Origin: an uncultured Flavobacteriales bacterium
GTDB taxonomy: Bacteria; Bacteroidota; Bacteroidia; Flavobacteriales_D; Sanyastnellaceae
Assembly (NCBI GenBank): GCA_938085105.1
Contig: CALKGK010000005.1
Coordinates: forward strand, 41,282-105,281
DNA: 64,000 nt
Direction of reading: 5' to 3'
Shown: positions 54,493-63,756 of the stretch, in pieces
Layout: the number at the start of each line of letters is the position of its first letter
Numbering within the stretch: the stretch's first letter is position 1
Made by a program: the position numbers and the translations under genes
The notes under the pieces: model-generated
The model's input: the letters and a program-made list of their open reading frames with translations, nothing else
What the model was told of the DNA's origin: nothing
Database searches by the model: none

Positions 54493-56761
54493 AGTTCAAC
54501 TCCTCCCACCGAGCCAACACACCGGTTTAAAGCTCGGAAAAATCAAAAGCAGTGCTGCTGGAATACCTGCAGTGAGTTCGTCCATCGCTCATTTGAGTAA
54601 AGAATTGGGATTATTCCAAGGACTCCGAATCATGGCAAAAGTGAACCAAAAGGGAGGTATCGATTGCCCGGGTTGCGCTTGGCCCGACCCAGAGCATCGC
54701 TCCAAATTAGGTGAGTATTGTGAAAACGGCGCTAAGGCCATCGCGGAAGAAGCAACCGAAGCTCGTGTTGATCCGGATTTCTTCGCCAAACACAGTGTTG
54801 AAGAATTGAGCAAATGGAGCGACTATGCCCTTGGGAAAGCTGGAAGAATAACTCATCCTATGATGCTGAAGGAAGGCTCTTCTCATTACGAAAACATCAC
54901 TTGGAATGAGGCCTTTGAACACATTGGGAAGCGCATCAAAAATCATCAGCCGAACGAATCGGTATTTTATACTTCTGGTAGAACAGGAAATGAAACCGCA
55001 TTTCTGTATCAATTGATGGTTCGGAAATTAGGCACGAATAATCTGCCCGACTGTTCGAACATGTGCCACGAATCGTCCGGAGTAGGATTGGGGGAAACGC
55101 TTGGTGTCGGGAAGGGCTCCGTAACCCTAAAAGACCTTTACAATGCCGAAGTGATTATGGTGATGGGACAAAACCCTGGAACCAATCACCCGAGGATGTT
55201 GAGCGCTCTTCAAAAGTGCAAGGAGAATGGTGGGAAAATCATTCATGTTAACCCACTCCCAGAAGCCGGAACTACTCGGTTTATCGACCCACAGAGTCCG
55301 TTAGAAATCCTCAAAGGGGGAGCCAAAATCGCCGATTTGTTTCTTCAAGTGAAAATCAACGGGGATTTAGGTCTACTGAAGCTCATCATGAAAGGACTCC
55401 TTGATCGGGAAGACGCCGGACAAGACGTTGGAATCGATCATGATTTCATCCAAAAGAATACTGAAAACGCCGAAGCCTTTTTTGCAGACATTCGACAAAT
55501 CGATGAAGCCAAATGCTATGAGCAATGTGGATTGAGTAAAGCTGAGCTTGAAGAGTGCATTGACCTCATCGCCAAGCATCAAAAAATCATCATTTGTTGG
55601 GCAATGGGGATTACTCAACATAGAAATGGGGTTGCCAATGTTCAGGAAATTGTGAACCTGTTGCTCATGAAAGGGGCTGTTGGTAAAGAAGGAGCCGGTA
55701 CTTGTCCTGTTCGTGGACACTCCAACGTACAAGGCGATCGCACCATGGGCATTTATGAGAAACCACCACAAGCATTTTTAGATTCGCTCGAAAAGGAATT
55801 CAATTTTCAGCCTCCACGAGAACACGGGTATGATGTTGTGGACAGCATCTCTGCAATGAAAGACGGCAAAGTGAAAGTATTTATGGCCATGGGTGGGAAT
55901 TTCATCTCGGCCACGCCAGACAGTGAGCTCACAGCCCAAGCCATGCAAAATGTGGACCTCAGCGTTCAAATCTCAACCAAACTCAATCGTTCGCACATCA
56001 TTACCGGTAGAGAAGCCATCATTCTCCCTTGCAAATCTCGTGTGGAACGTGACGAACAGCGTGGCGTTGTTCAATTTCAGAGCGTTGAAAATTCCATGGG
56101 TGTGGTACATAAAAGTATCGGGTCCTTCCCTCCTGCCAGTAATCAACTCAAGAGTGAAGTAGGTATTGTTTGTGAGCTCGCGGGAGTCTTGTTCCCTGAA
56201 GAGAAAAGCGTTTGGGAGAAGCGCTCAACAGATTACAATCTAATTCGAGATGAAATTGCAGCTACCATACCAGGATTTGAAGACTTCAATCGGAAAGTGA
56301 GGATTTCTGGCGGATTTGACCTTCCTAATGTAGCTCGTGAGGGAAAATTCATTGATGGAAAAGCAAAGTTCACGGTCAATGAGCTGCCCGATTATGAGCT
56401 TCAAGAAGAACAGTTGATCATGATGACCATCCGTTCTCACGACCAATACAACACCACCATTTACGGTTTGGATGATCGGTACCGAGGAATTTACAACGAG
56501 CGAAGGATTATCTTGATGCATCCTGAGGACATGAAGTCGAGAGGACTCAAGACCAAAGACATTGTGAGCATTCACAGCGACTTTATGGGTGAGCGACGAA
56601 GTGTGCATGAGTTCATAGCCTTGGATTTTGACATCGCCAAAGGCTGTTGTGCTACATATTTTCCTGAAGCCAATGCCTTGGTGCCCTTGAAAAGTGTGGC
56701 TAAAAGGTCCAATACGCCAGCGAGTAAGTTTGTGGAAGTGGTGGTTGAAAAAATGAATTGA
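54482..56761 (+). CDS. FdhF/YdeP-type molybdopterin oxidoreductase, probable formate dehydrogenase
   Basis: A 759-residue enzyme of the FdhF/YdeP (TIGR01701-like) family that would bind bis-molybdopterin and a Fe-S cluster. N-terminal Cys residues in IDCPGCAWPDP and GEYCENGA fit the Fe-S site. The metal ligand is Cys in PDCSNMCHESSG (E. coli FdhF has selenocysteine there). VMGQNPGTNHPRMLSALQKCKENGGKIIHVNP and GTCPVRGHSNVQGDRTMGI are typical of the family. The C-terminal molybdopterin-binding domain ends near the stop. There is no signal peptide, so it is cytoplasmic. The link to fdhD supports formate as substrate, but YdeP-like proteins are not always formate dehydrogenases. Confidence 0.93.
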   Translation: MTRKVQLLPPSQHTGLKLGKIKSSAAGIPAVSSSIAHLSKELGLFQGLRIMAKVNQKGGIDCPGCAWPDPEHRSKLGEYCENGAKAIAEEATEARVDPDFFAKHSVEELSKWSDYALGKAGRITHPMMLKEGSSHYENITWNEAFEHIGKRIKNHQPNESVFYTSGRTGNETAFLYQLMVRKLGTNNLPDCSNMCHESSGVGLGETLGVGKGSVTLKDLYNAEVIMVMGQNPGTNHPRMLSALQKCKENGGKIIHVNPLPEAGTTRFIDPQSPLEILKGGAKIADLFLQVKINGDLGLLKLIMKGLLDREDAGQDVGIDHDFIQKNTENAEAFFADIRQIDEAKCYEQCGLSKAELEECIDLIAKHQKIIICWAMGITQHRNGVANVQEIVNLLLMKGAVGKEGAGTCPVRGHSNVQGDRTMGIYEKPPQAFLDSLEKEFNFQPPREHGYDVVDSISAMKDGKVKVFMAMGGNFISATPDSELTAQAMQNVDLSVQISTKLNRSHIITGREAIILPCKSRVERDEQRGVVQFQSVENSMGVVHKSIGSFPPASNQLKSEVGIVCELAGVLFPEEKSVWEKRSTDYNLIRDEIAATIPGFEDFNRKVRISGGFDLPNVAREGKFIDGKAKFTVNELPDYELQEEQLIMMTIRSHDQYNTTIYGLDDRYRGIYNERRIILMHPEDMKSRGLKTKDIVSIHSDFMGERRSVHEFIALDFDIAKGCCATYFPEANALVPLKSVAKRSNTPASKFVEVVVEKMN

Positions 56762-56798
56762 GTTTTGGTTTGTTAGTGAGCTAACAAAAAAGGATAAA

Positions 56799-56832
56799 AA
56801 AAAGCCGCCACTCTTTCGAGCAGCGGCTTTTC
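56799..56832 (+). terminator. Bidirectional terminator between the fdhF-like and SprB-repeat genes
   Basis: AAAAGCCGC (56800-56808) pairs with GCGGCTTTT (56823-56831), with A- and T-runs on both sides, between two convergent genes. Confidence 0.85.
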
Positions 56833-56857
56833 CGTTTTCATTTATTCACCAATCCTC

Positions 56858-59569
56858 TTACTCACAAATTGTTCCGTAGAGTGAGAGGAAAATCATCAAA
56901 TCGGAAGAACCGATGACACTGTCTCCAGTGAAGTCTCCAGGACATTCCGTATCCAAAACGAACACACAAGACCCATCGTCATACACTGCGTTGCTTTCAA
57001 AGTTCATAGCGCTTTCATACGTACAACCTGCACAAGAATTCAATTCGCAAGAACCATCGTCTTCGGTGGCATCTGGATTGAAGTTACAAGCAAAAGCATA
57101 GGTACAACCCAAGAGCTCATCTTCGTCACAAATACCATCATTGTCGCAATCGTTGATGCATTCTCCATCACAACCTTGAGACCCCGTAGGGAAAGTACAA
57201 GAGCCGTCGTCACAAGAAGCACTTGGATCGTAGTTACAAGCTTCTTCATCGGTACAACCTGAAGTGGATGTTCCACCACAGTTTCCGCATTCATCCAAAG
57301 TCAAACAAGAACCATCGTCGATCGTTGCTGTCGCATCGAAGTTACACGCAGTCGCATCGGTACAACCGGCTGCACAATTTGTATTTATTCCGAAGAGCAC
57401 AGAATTGCTTTCTCCTTCTACTTGAAGAATAGCCAAGACATCAAGTCCAAGAGTCAGACTGAGCACTGCTCCATCCCATCCATCACCTTGAGCATCGAAA
57501 CCATTCAAATAGTAGCAACCATCTGGTAAACAAATATTCAGAACGTAAGGGGTAAGATCGTCATAACCTGATCCGCTGTACAACACTCCACCACTCAAAT
57601 TGGTGATATTCCATGAGATGTCTGCTGCATTAGCATCGGTTCCAAGCGTCCCTAAAACATCGTTGAACTCACAACTCGGAGGGAGTAAACACTCACCGTT
57701 ATCGCAATCGGCTTCTGGATCGTAGTTACTTGCAAGTGGATTCGTACAACCGAGGGTTCCTTCTCCTCCACAAACACCGCATTCATCCAGAGTCAAGCAA
57801 GAACCATCGTCGATCGTTGCTGTAGCATCAAAGTTACACGCGGTTGCATCGGTACAACCGGCACAAGAATCAAATTCACATGATCCATCCGAGCAAGAAG
57901 CCATTGGATCGTAGTTACATGCACCAGCATCGGTACAACCTGAAGTTGAAGTTCCACCGCAGTTTCCACATTCATCCAAAGTCAAACAAGAACCGTCGTC
58001 GATCGTTGCTGTAGCATCGAAGTTACAAGCAGTAGCATCGGTACAACCTTCTAACAAACAAGAACCGTCGTCGCAAGTGGCCGATGGATCGAAATTAGAA
58101 GCATTAGGATCCGTACACCCTCCAACTCCCGTGCTTCCTACAACAGCGCTAGGTGGAGTTGGATCAGCGCAACCGTTCGAGTCAAAGATGTCAACCGTAT
58201 AAGAACCAGGAGGCGTCATGAAAACGGGACCGGTCACCAAGGTAGTTCCGCCGTCAATAGAGTATTGATAAGGTGGCGTACCTCCAAAAGGGAACATAGC
58301 AATTTGTCCGTCCGAAACACCAGTACAACTTGCGTTCGACGTTCCATTAACCACTCCGTTAACGGCTGAAGGTTGGGTAAGGGTGAAAGCAGAAGAATTG
58401 GAAATACATCCTTCTTCGTCTTGAGCATAAATGGTGTAAGCTCCTGCGCTAACGTTGGAGAAAACCCCTGTGTCGTTATCAATTAAAGTGGGAGAAAGAC
58501 CAAAATCAATGTCTCCTGTTCCACCAGTAGCAGCCGCAGTAATTGTTCCTGAGGCCTCGGCATTGCACAAAGGATTGGTCGAACTTTCTCGAGTAACAAC
58601 CAATGGAGCAGGGTTGGGAACTGTGATGGTCTGCGATTCGCTGCATCCTTGAGAGTCAGAAACGATAAGTGTATAAGTTCCTGGATCGAGGTTATTGAAG
58701 AACGGCACCACCAATTGGTTTCCGCCATTCAATTGATAAAAAGTACCACCTTGTCCGCCAGTAGCATCCACTTGAATTGATCCATCGTCGCCATTATTAC
58801 AGCTTGGAGGAATAACATTCACGGCATTGATGGTAAGCGCACATGGAAGAACACAGGTTCCGTCATCAATGGTAGCGGCAGGATCAAAGTTCGTGGCAGC
58901 AGGGTTGGTGCAACCAAACACTGCGTTCGCATCAGAAGAGAATGGAACACCATCGAAACGTTGGTCGTTATCATTCGTACCATTGAAAAAACACTGGATA
59001 TTGATTACTCCACTTAAGGTTCCTTGAGTCGTAAACTGACCCAGCAACACTTTAAGGTCAGAGCCAGCAAAGCCATTCACACTGGAAGGAGAAAAAGTTG
59101 TGAACCAACCTCCACCTACATTACCATCGATGATGATGTCTCCTCCTGTTTGGAAAGAAGCTAACCACTCATCGTTTGCGGAAGTCAGAGCAGTAATCTC
59201 ACTACCGGGATCAGCTGTAGAAGTTCTACCAATCGTCACCCACGAATCGAACTCGATTTCTGGGAAAATGCTGATAAAAAATGGATTTAAAGTTGAAGCG
59301 ATGTCCACAGAAACCGGATTCTGATAAAAACCAGTGGTAGAAGTGATTGACAAAGGAGTGGTATTCAGACCTGTGATGGCCGACACAAAATCATTTTCGT
59401 TCGTACAAACGGCGTAGAGACGATAAGTGGTAAATCCACTTAAATCGGTGGTTCCCACAAGTCCAGTATGCTCCTGCACCACCTCAATCTCGAGGTCAGT
59501 AATTTGAGCACGAACTTGAAAACCACACATCAGCGCAAGAAGCGCGAGGCAATAGGTTAACTTTCGCAT
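56858..59569 (-). CDS. Secreted SprB/DDGSC-repeat protein with dockerin-like C-terminus
   Basis: A 903-residue exported protein. A signal peptide (about 1-21) is followed by a beta-rich N-domain to residue 215, then three SprB-type repeats (about 240-450, each CxxxxDG..A.GG....Y.. with GSYTV-like ends). About ten Cys-rich repeats of 20 residues follow, with the form GCTxxxACNFDxxATxDDGSC and occasional LDECGNCGG linkers. A globular insert lies near 640-720. The last 28 residues ([20 protein letters not shown] onward, ending GTICE) resemble half of a dockerin: a Ca-binding-like loop plus a hydrophobic helix. There is no T9SS type A or B domain. It is probably a surface protein, but export beyond the inner membrane is unexplained. 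Confidence 0.88.
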   Translation of the reverse strand: MRKLTYCLALLALMCGFQVRAQITDLEIEVVQEHTGLVGTTDLSGFTTYRLYAVCTNENDFVSAITGLNTTPLSITSTTGFYQNPVSVDIASTLNPFFISIFPEIEFDSWVTIGRTSTADPGSEITALTSANDEWLASFQTGGDIIIDGNVGGGWFTTFSPSSVNGFAGSDLKVLLGQFTTQGTLSGVINIQCFFNGTNDNDQRFDGVPFSSDANAVFGCTNPAATNFDPAATIDDGTCVLPCALTINAVNVIPPSCNNGDDGSIQVDATGGQGGTFYQLNGGNQLVVPFFNNLDPGTYTLIVSDSQGCSESQTITVPNPAPLVVTRESSTNPLCNAEASGTITAAATGGTGDIDFGLSPTLIDNDTGVFSNVSAGAYTIYAQDEEGCISNSSAFTLTQPSAVNGVVNGTSNASCTGVSDGQIAMFPFGGTPPYQYSIDGGTTLVTGPVFMTPPGSYTVDIFDSNGCADPTPPSAVVGSTGVGGCTDPNASNFDPSATCDDGSCLLEGCTDATACNFDATATIDDGSCLTLDECGNCGGTSTSGCTDAGACNYDPMASCSDGSCEFDSCAGCTDATACNFDATATIDDGSCLTLDECGVCGGEGTLGCTNPLASNYDPEADCDNGECLLPPSCEFNDVLGTLGTDANAADISWNITNLSGGVLYSGSGYDDLTPYVLNICLPDGCYYLNGFDAQGDGWDGAVLSLTLGLDVLAILQVEGESNSVLFGINTNCAAGCTDATACNFDATATIDDGSCLTLDECGNCGGTSTSGCTDEEACNYDPSASCDDGSCTFPTGSQGCDGECINDCDNDGICDEDELLGCTYAFACNFNPDATEDDGSCELNSCAGCTYESAMNFESNAVYDDGSCVFVLDTECPGDFTGDSVIGSSDLMIFLSLYGTICE
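57283..58049 (-). repeat. Three near-identical 85-bp copies encoding DDGSC repeats
   Basis: Copies at about 57283-57366, 57777-57861 and 57965-58049 differ at only a few positions and encode [15 protein letters not shown] followed by LTLDECG. The near identity suggests recent copying or gene conversion inside the gene. Confidence 0.85.
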
Positions 59570-59687
59570 AGCAATATTTGGTTAAGACGAACCCAATTTA
59601 CGGAGCTTCGACGAAGCTTAAGTATTTGATGCTGAATATTTTTTTCTTGATGACGAAACCCCTTCTATGCTTAAGATTGACATAATC

Positions 59688-59714
59688 TTGGTTTATTAGA
59701 AATCCGTACTTTTG
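59688..59714 (+). promoter_or_regulatory. Promoter TTG-N16-TACTTTTG of the endonuclease gene
   Basis: TTG (59688-59690) and TACTTTTG (59707-59714, an exact -7 match) are spaced 16 bp, slightly short. The leader to the GTG at 59737 is about 16 nt. Confidence 0.55.
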
Positions 59715-59736
59715 ATAAACCTAATCCCAAAAGCTC

Positions 59737-60915
59737 GTGAATTACTTTATCAAGAAACTCGTTTTTGCCACCCTCTTCTGTTGTTTTTCAACTTTTATTC
59801 TCGCACAAAATCAAGCTCCGGACAATTTGAACTTGGCCCCATTGCGATCATGGTTGAAGCAAAATTGGTACGATAACGATTTCAATGATTTGGGTTATAA
59901 CGGCGCTCGAACACAGATGTACGGTTTTGTGGACGCCAACAATAGCCTCATCACCTGCGTTTATACTGGCTTTCAACAAGCATCTGGGTTTGTGACTTTC
60001 CCCAACCCCATGAATGCAGAACACATCATTCCTCAATCGTTTTATGGTAGTGCTTCGCCCATGCGTTCCGATATTCACAACCTCCGAGGCACCCATGGAT
60101 CCGTTAATTCTGCTCGAGGTAACAAGCCCTATGATAATGCTACGGGAAACATCACCTATTATGGAGTAGATAACAATGGTGATTATTTCTCTACAGGAAC
60201 AACACCCAGCAATGTTGATGACTTTAGCAAAGGCGACAGCGATTCTTTTGAGCCGCGTGAGAGTATGAAAGGAGATGTGGCCCGGCAAGTGTTTTATTTC
60301 TACACCATGTATCCCACGCAGGCCGGTACGATAGACGGGGTTGCGGATATCAATGTTTTGTATCAATGGCATTTGGATGACCCCGTTGATGCTGCTGAGA
60401 TTCAAAGAAACACACGCATTAACACTGTTCAAGGTAACCTCAACCCATACATTTCCTTTCCAGAATACGTGTATAAGGCCTGGTTTTTTGTGGAGGTTTT
60501 GGGTTGTACAGATGCCAACGCTTTCAATTTTGATCCTAATGCCAATACCGACGATGGTTCATGTGTTCCTGTGATGACCGGTTGTACCAATGAATTGGCT
60601 GTGAATTTCGACCCGCAAGCCAATACCGATGATGGGTCGTGTTTGTTTGAAGTTTTGGGATGTACTTACGAAGCTGCTCTGAATTTCGTATCCAACGCCA
60701 CGGTGGATGATGGGTCTTGCCTCTTCCCTACGATTGGAGTTTTGGGCTGTACTTACCCTGAGGCGAGCAACTATAATGTCAACGCAGATAGCGATAATGG
60801 TTCTTGTCTTTTCGACTTGGTTTCTTCTTGTCCGGAAGACGTTAATTCAGACGGCTTAGTGGATGTGACGGATTTCCTTCAGTTGTTGGGGGCTTTTGGG
60901 ACGAGTTGCGAGTGA
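59737..60915 (+). CDS. Secreted endonuclease I family nuclease with DDGSC repeats
   Basis: A 392-residue exported nuclease with a GTG start and a signal peptide ending near ILAQ. The EndA-type domain (about 25-245) carries the active-site block NAEHIIPQSFYG, RSDIHNLRGTHGSVNSARGN (catalytic His and Asn). After it come four Cys-rich repeats of the GCTxxxAxNFDxxANTDDGSC form and a terminal dockerin-like segment (CPEDVNSDGLVDVTDFLQLL, ending GTSCE). The same two modules are in the neighbouring 56858-59569 gene. It probably degrades extracellular DNA or RNA for nutrients. The C-terminal module presumably holds it at the cell surface. Confidence 0.93.
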   Translation: MNYFIKKLVFATLFCCFSTFILAQNQAPDNLNLAPLRSWLKQNWYDNDFNDLGYNGARTQMYGFVDANNSLITCVYTGFQQASGFVTFPNPMNAEHIIPQSFYGSASPMRSDIHNLRGTHGSVNSARGNKPYDNATGNITYYGVDNNGDYFSTGTTPSNVDDFSKGDSDSFEPRESMKGDVARQVFYFYTMYPTQAGTIDGVADINVLYQWHLDDPVDAAEIQRNTRINTVQGNLNPYISFPEYVYKAWFFVEVLGCTDANAFNFDPNANTDDGSCVPVMTGCTNELAVNFDPQANTDDGSCLFEVLGCTYEAALNFVSNATVDDGSCLFPTIGVLGCTYPEASNYNVNADSDNGSCLFDLVSSCPEDVNSDGLVDVTDFLQLLGAFGTSCE

Positions 60916-61102
60916 TTTGAGCACGGACTATGGCTTCGACTTCGATTGAAGAGCATTCAAATCTTCGTGATGCAGCTTCTCATCTTTCTTTCTGTTCTTT
61001 GTCTTGATACCAAGAAGCAATAATCAAGACTGCCGCAAATTTCCTTGAAATGCTGAAGTTGTTGACTGAGCGTTGCAGATGTTGGGCTTTGATTCGCAAT
61101 CT

Positions 61103-61122
61103 GCCTTCGACTCCGCTCAGGC
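61103..61122. repeat. REP-like palindromic element
   Basis: GCCTTCGACTCCGCTCAGGC, an imperfect palindrome of the CTTCGACTCCGCTCAG type that recurs between genes in many Bacteroidota. It is followed by three to four AGCGGC-type repeats. Confidence 0.5.
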
Positions 61123-61170
61123 AGCGGCAGCGGCAGCGGGTGAACGCACTATCTACCTTAAATTCTGCCC

Positions 61171-61191
61171 GGGGACAGCACCCCTGTCCCC
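61171..61191. repeat. GC-rich palindrome
   Basis: GGGGACAG (61171-61178) and CTGTCCCC (61184-61191) form an 8-bp perfect stem with a five-base loop. There is no T-run, so it is not a terminator; it is possibly a REP-type element. Confidence 0.55.
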
Positions 61192-61329
61192 AATCTCAAT
61201 TTACGGGGAAAAGCAATGCTCGTGGGATCTAATTTGTCATTGCATCCTTTTTCTTTGTGGATCAACTTTTCAATGATCTTGAGACCCGAACTGAAAACCA
61301 TGTTTATGGCTTGATTCCAAGTTTAGAAA

Positions 61330-61366
61330 AACAAAAAATGCCACCTCTTTTTGGGAGATGGCATTG
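61330..61366 (-). terminator. Terminator of the histone-like gene
   Basis: AATGCCA/TGGCATT (61337-61343 with 61359-61365), extended by CCTC and GAGA across a mismatch, and followed on the minus strand by a T-rich tract. Confidence 0.8.
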
Positions 61367-61393
61367 ATTCTTTTCAATGATTGTAGAAAGGGA

Positions 61394-61735
61394 TTATTTC
61401 TTCTTACCCTTTTTACCTGATTTCTTTTTGCTCGACTTCTTTTTCGCCGTCACTTTTGACTTCTTGGCTGCTTTCTTTTTCGCTTTCTCTTTGCGCTTTT
61501 TCTCTGCTTTCTTTTTTGCTTCAGCCTTCTTTGCTGCAGCTTTCTTATCGTCCTTCTTCTTGGCTTCTGCTTTTTTGGCTGCTTTGCGCTTTGCTGCTTT
61601 GGCTTCTTTCTCTTCGGCTTTCAACTTCGCTTCTGCTTTTTTCTTAGCGCTCACTTTTTTCGCTTCTGCCTTTTTAGCATCTGCCTTTTTGGTCGACTTA
61701 TTATCTTCTTTCTTGGCTGTTTTTACTTTTCCCAT
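61394..61735 (-). CDS. Histone H1-like Lys/Ala-rich DNA-binding protein
   Basis: A 113-residue protein of extreme composition: almost only Lys, Ala, Glu, Ser, Asp and Arg, with tandem AKKAEAKK-type units and a C-terminus of nearly pure Lys, Ser and Gly. This matches eukaryotic H1 tails and bacterial histone H1-like proteins (Hc1 type), which condense DNA non-specifically. The acidic residues are confined to the first two thirds, and the tail (about 80-113) is purely basic. A T-rich terminator lies downstream and a small hairpin (61752-61768) in the leader. The opposite strand also has an open frame, which is a shadow of the repeats. Confidence 0.82.
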   Translation of the reverse strand: MGKVKTAKKEDNKSTKKADAKKAEAKKVSAKKKAEAKLKAEEKEAKAAKRKAAKKAEAKKKDDKKAAAKKAEAKKKAEKKRKEKAKKKAAKKSKVTAKKKSSKKKSGKKGKKK

Positions 61736-61909
61736 TTGATTTTTTTTTTGGACCGATGGAGTGTCGGTACCCGTTATATCTTATTGAGCACTTTGCTCAC
61801 AGTAACATTAATTTCACTACAAATTAACATTAAGATAACTTTAAGAGCGGCCATTTCTATGTTAAGGATGAGAAAAAGGGCCAATTCTTAACATTGGGGA
61901 AGGACTCTA

Positions 61910-62710
61910 CTATAAGCCGCAATTACAATGAGCTCGATATTCATCGCTCGGTTTTAGGTCTTCTTGAATCCAATCTGGATGGGCAATATAGACTTCTGCT
62001 AAAACTTTTTTCCCACTCATTTCTACCACCATTTGTTCTCGTAAGTAGTGATTAGGTGCGCCTTCATAAGTATCCAGTTTCTGAATGGAAGCAAGTGGTA
62101 ATTGGTATAAAATCCCTTCAACAAAATCACCTTCGGATGCTTGAATGTTCGCATATGATGAACTTCCATCCGAGCTCCTTTTATTGAATACAAGTCGATA
62201 ATCATGCAGCTTCGCCCAGTATCTTTGAGAAAAGCAAATCCCTCTATCGGTCCGAAATCTGACCGGGTTCCTGTTAGAGCCGTAGGCAAAATAATGGACG
62301 ACTTCCGAGGTGTGATTACGATCATCAAGATTGAAAAAGTCGCCACTTCCAAATATCGGAGCCTTGTTCTCTTTCCTATTGAAGTACATCGCTACTTTTC
62401 GAGGACTTTGAGGATCATCATCCATCTTTACCAAAATTTCTTCCCTTTCATACCAGCTATTTTCCGGCGATAAAACATCGTAAGATTCAAGTCGATCAAC
62501 CATTCTCAGGACTGAACTATTCACTGAATATACTTCTCCATGAATGTATGACACCTGTTGGTCGTCACTTACAAAAGGAAAAGCGCGCGCCCGCATGATC
62601 AGCTTTTGGACTGTTTTAGCACTACCTATAAATTTGCTTGAAGCCAGGAGCGAGTGATTGCTACCACCCTTTCTTAAACTGCCATAAACGAAGATTTCTG
62701 TTGTTTTCAT
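61910..62710 (-). CDS. Fusion of two gamma-glutamylcyclotransferase-like domains
   Basis: A 266-residue protein with two GGCT-fold domains. Domain 1 (about 1-125) starts with the substrate-loop motif FVYGSLRKGGSNHSLL and has a Glu-containing VDRLESYD. Domain 2 (about 135-266) starts with YFAYGSNRNPVRFRTDRG and has KLDTYEGAPNHYLREQMVVE. The first resembles GGACT/AIG2-like enzymes and the second GGCT-like ones, acting on gamma-glutamyl amines or peptides in the cytoplasm. The end (HCNCGL) is shorter than usual for the family. There is no signal peptide and no operon partner. Confidence 0.85.
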   Translation of the reverse strand: MKTTEIFVYGSLRKGGSNHSLLASSKFIGSAKTVQKLIMRARAFPFVSDDQQVSYIHGEVYSVNSSVLRMVDRLESYDVLSPENSWYEREEILVKMDDDPQSPRKVAMYFNRKENKAPIFGSGDFFNLDDRNHTSEVVHYFAYGSNRNPVRFRTDRGICFSQRYWAKLHDYRLVFNKRSSDGSSSYANIQASEGDFVEGILYQLPLASIQKLDTYEGAPNHYLREQMVVEMSGKKVLAEVYIAHPDWIQEDLKPSDEYRAHCNCGL

Positions 62711-62894
62711 TGAATATCATTTGAAGCAAAGTTGCATTGAAGGAACCACGATTTCTAGTCTTTACAAGCTTGCAGAAATTCTCTTGACCCGACTCAACGG
62801 CGCCAATCTTCATTTACTCATTCAAAATAACCGCTGGCTCATTTCGCAATTAAAAGGACAGGCAAGAAGTGCATCTTGAACTAAAATCTTAAAC

Positions 62895-63750
62895 ATGAAA
62901 ACAAAAACTACCTTCTTCTTTTTGCTCGCTTTTGGCTTGACCAGTATTGCTCAAACATACACCAGTCAATCCTTCAGCAATCCCGACTATTCCAATGTGC
63001 AGCTTGGTGCAACTGATTATATTGATTTTAGTCAAGCAACGGGTCAGAACCAAACTTGGGACCTGACGGCTGATGGAATTATCTCTGAGTCGGTATACAG
63101 TCTGATTGACGCCAATACAGCTGCTGGCAATGAGAACTTTCCTGACGCCAACTACGCCATGAGCATCACAACGGACGGACAAGAACTTATGCTGTATTTC
63201 GAAATTAGTTCTAGTCTTATTTCAGAACTCGGATTTTACAGTGAATTTGGTATGGAAAGTCTTGGTCAAACCTACAATGACCCCAAAGATTACTTCTCCT
63301 TCCCTTTGAGTTATGGTGATTCAGGCAGCGACACCTTTGCGGGAGAAAACGAGTTGCCCGGAGGAGTTGTGCAGCAAGTGAGCGGCAATATCAGTTATGA
63401 GGTCGTAGGAAGTGGAACCGTCATCACCAATGCTGGAACCTTCGAAAATGCACTGCTCGTGCTCTCGAACGAAACTTCAACAGCCGTCCTTGAAGTTGCC
63501 GGGATGCAATTTGAAACCGTTACCACAAGCGAAACCTATGACTTTTTTCTTGAAGGATTTCCGGCTCCAATCGCCAGTATGAGTAGCATTGAAACCACCA
63601 CCTTCAATGGTGTAGAAAGCACAACAGAAGGATTTGTATTAGACTCCTTTGAAACCAACCTTTCCAGTTTTGAACTGACGAGCACCGAGCTCTACCCCAA
63701 CCCAGCCCAAGACAAGGTGAACATTTCGCTCAGTGGAAACAGCGGCTCAG
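62895..63750 (+). CDS. T9SS cargo protein, truncated by a chimeric join
   Basis: The true part is about 285 residues: a signal peptide (MKTKTTFFFLLAFGLTSIAQ), then a beta-rich domain of a type often seen in Bacteroidota exported proteins (NQTWDLTADGIISESVY, GNISYEVVGSGTVITNAGTFENALLVL). It ends with the first strands of a T9SS type A sorting domain (STELYPNPAQDKVNISL). The open frame continues to about 63980, but beyond about 63750 the sequence is GC-rich and the translation loses all resemblance to a sorting domain. The missing end would be about 60-70 residues. Confidence 0.85.
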
Positions 63751-63756
63751 CCAAAC

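Larger units (their letters stand above)
60916..61329. other. Gene-free region with REP-like palindromes
   Basis: About 410 bp without a credible gene. It holds two palindromes (61103-61122 and 61171-61191), a short AGCGGC triplet run (61123-61139) and then AT-rich sequence up to the terminator at 61330. Confidence 0.6.

Noticed and set aside
61377..61739. Long plus-strand ORF (120 codons, Phe/Leu/Ala/Ser-rich) opposite the histone-like gene
   Set aside because: It is the complement of a Lys/Ala repeat gene and shows no membrane-protein order. The minus-strand frame has a start, a terminator and a known composition type.
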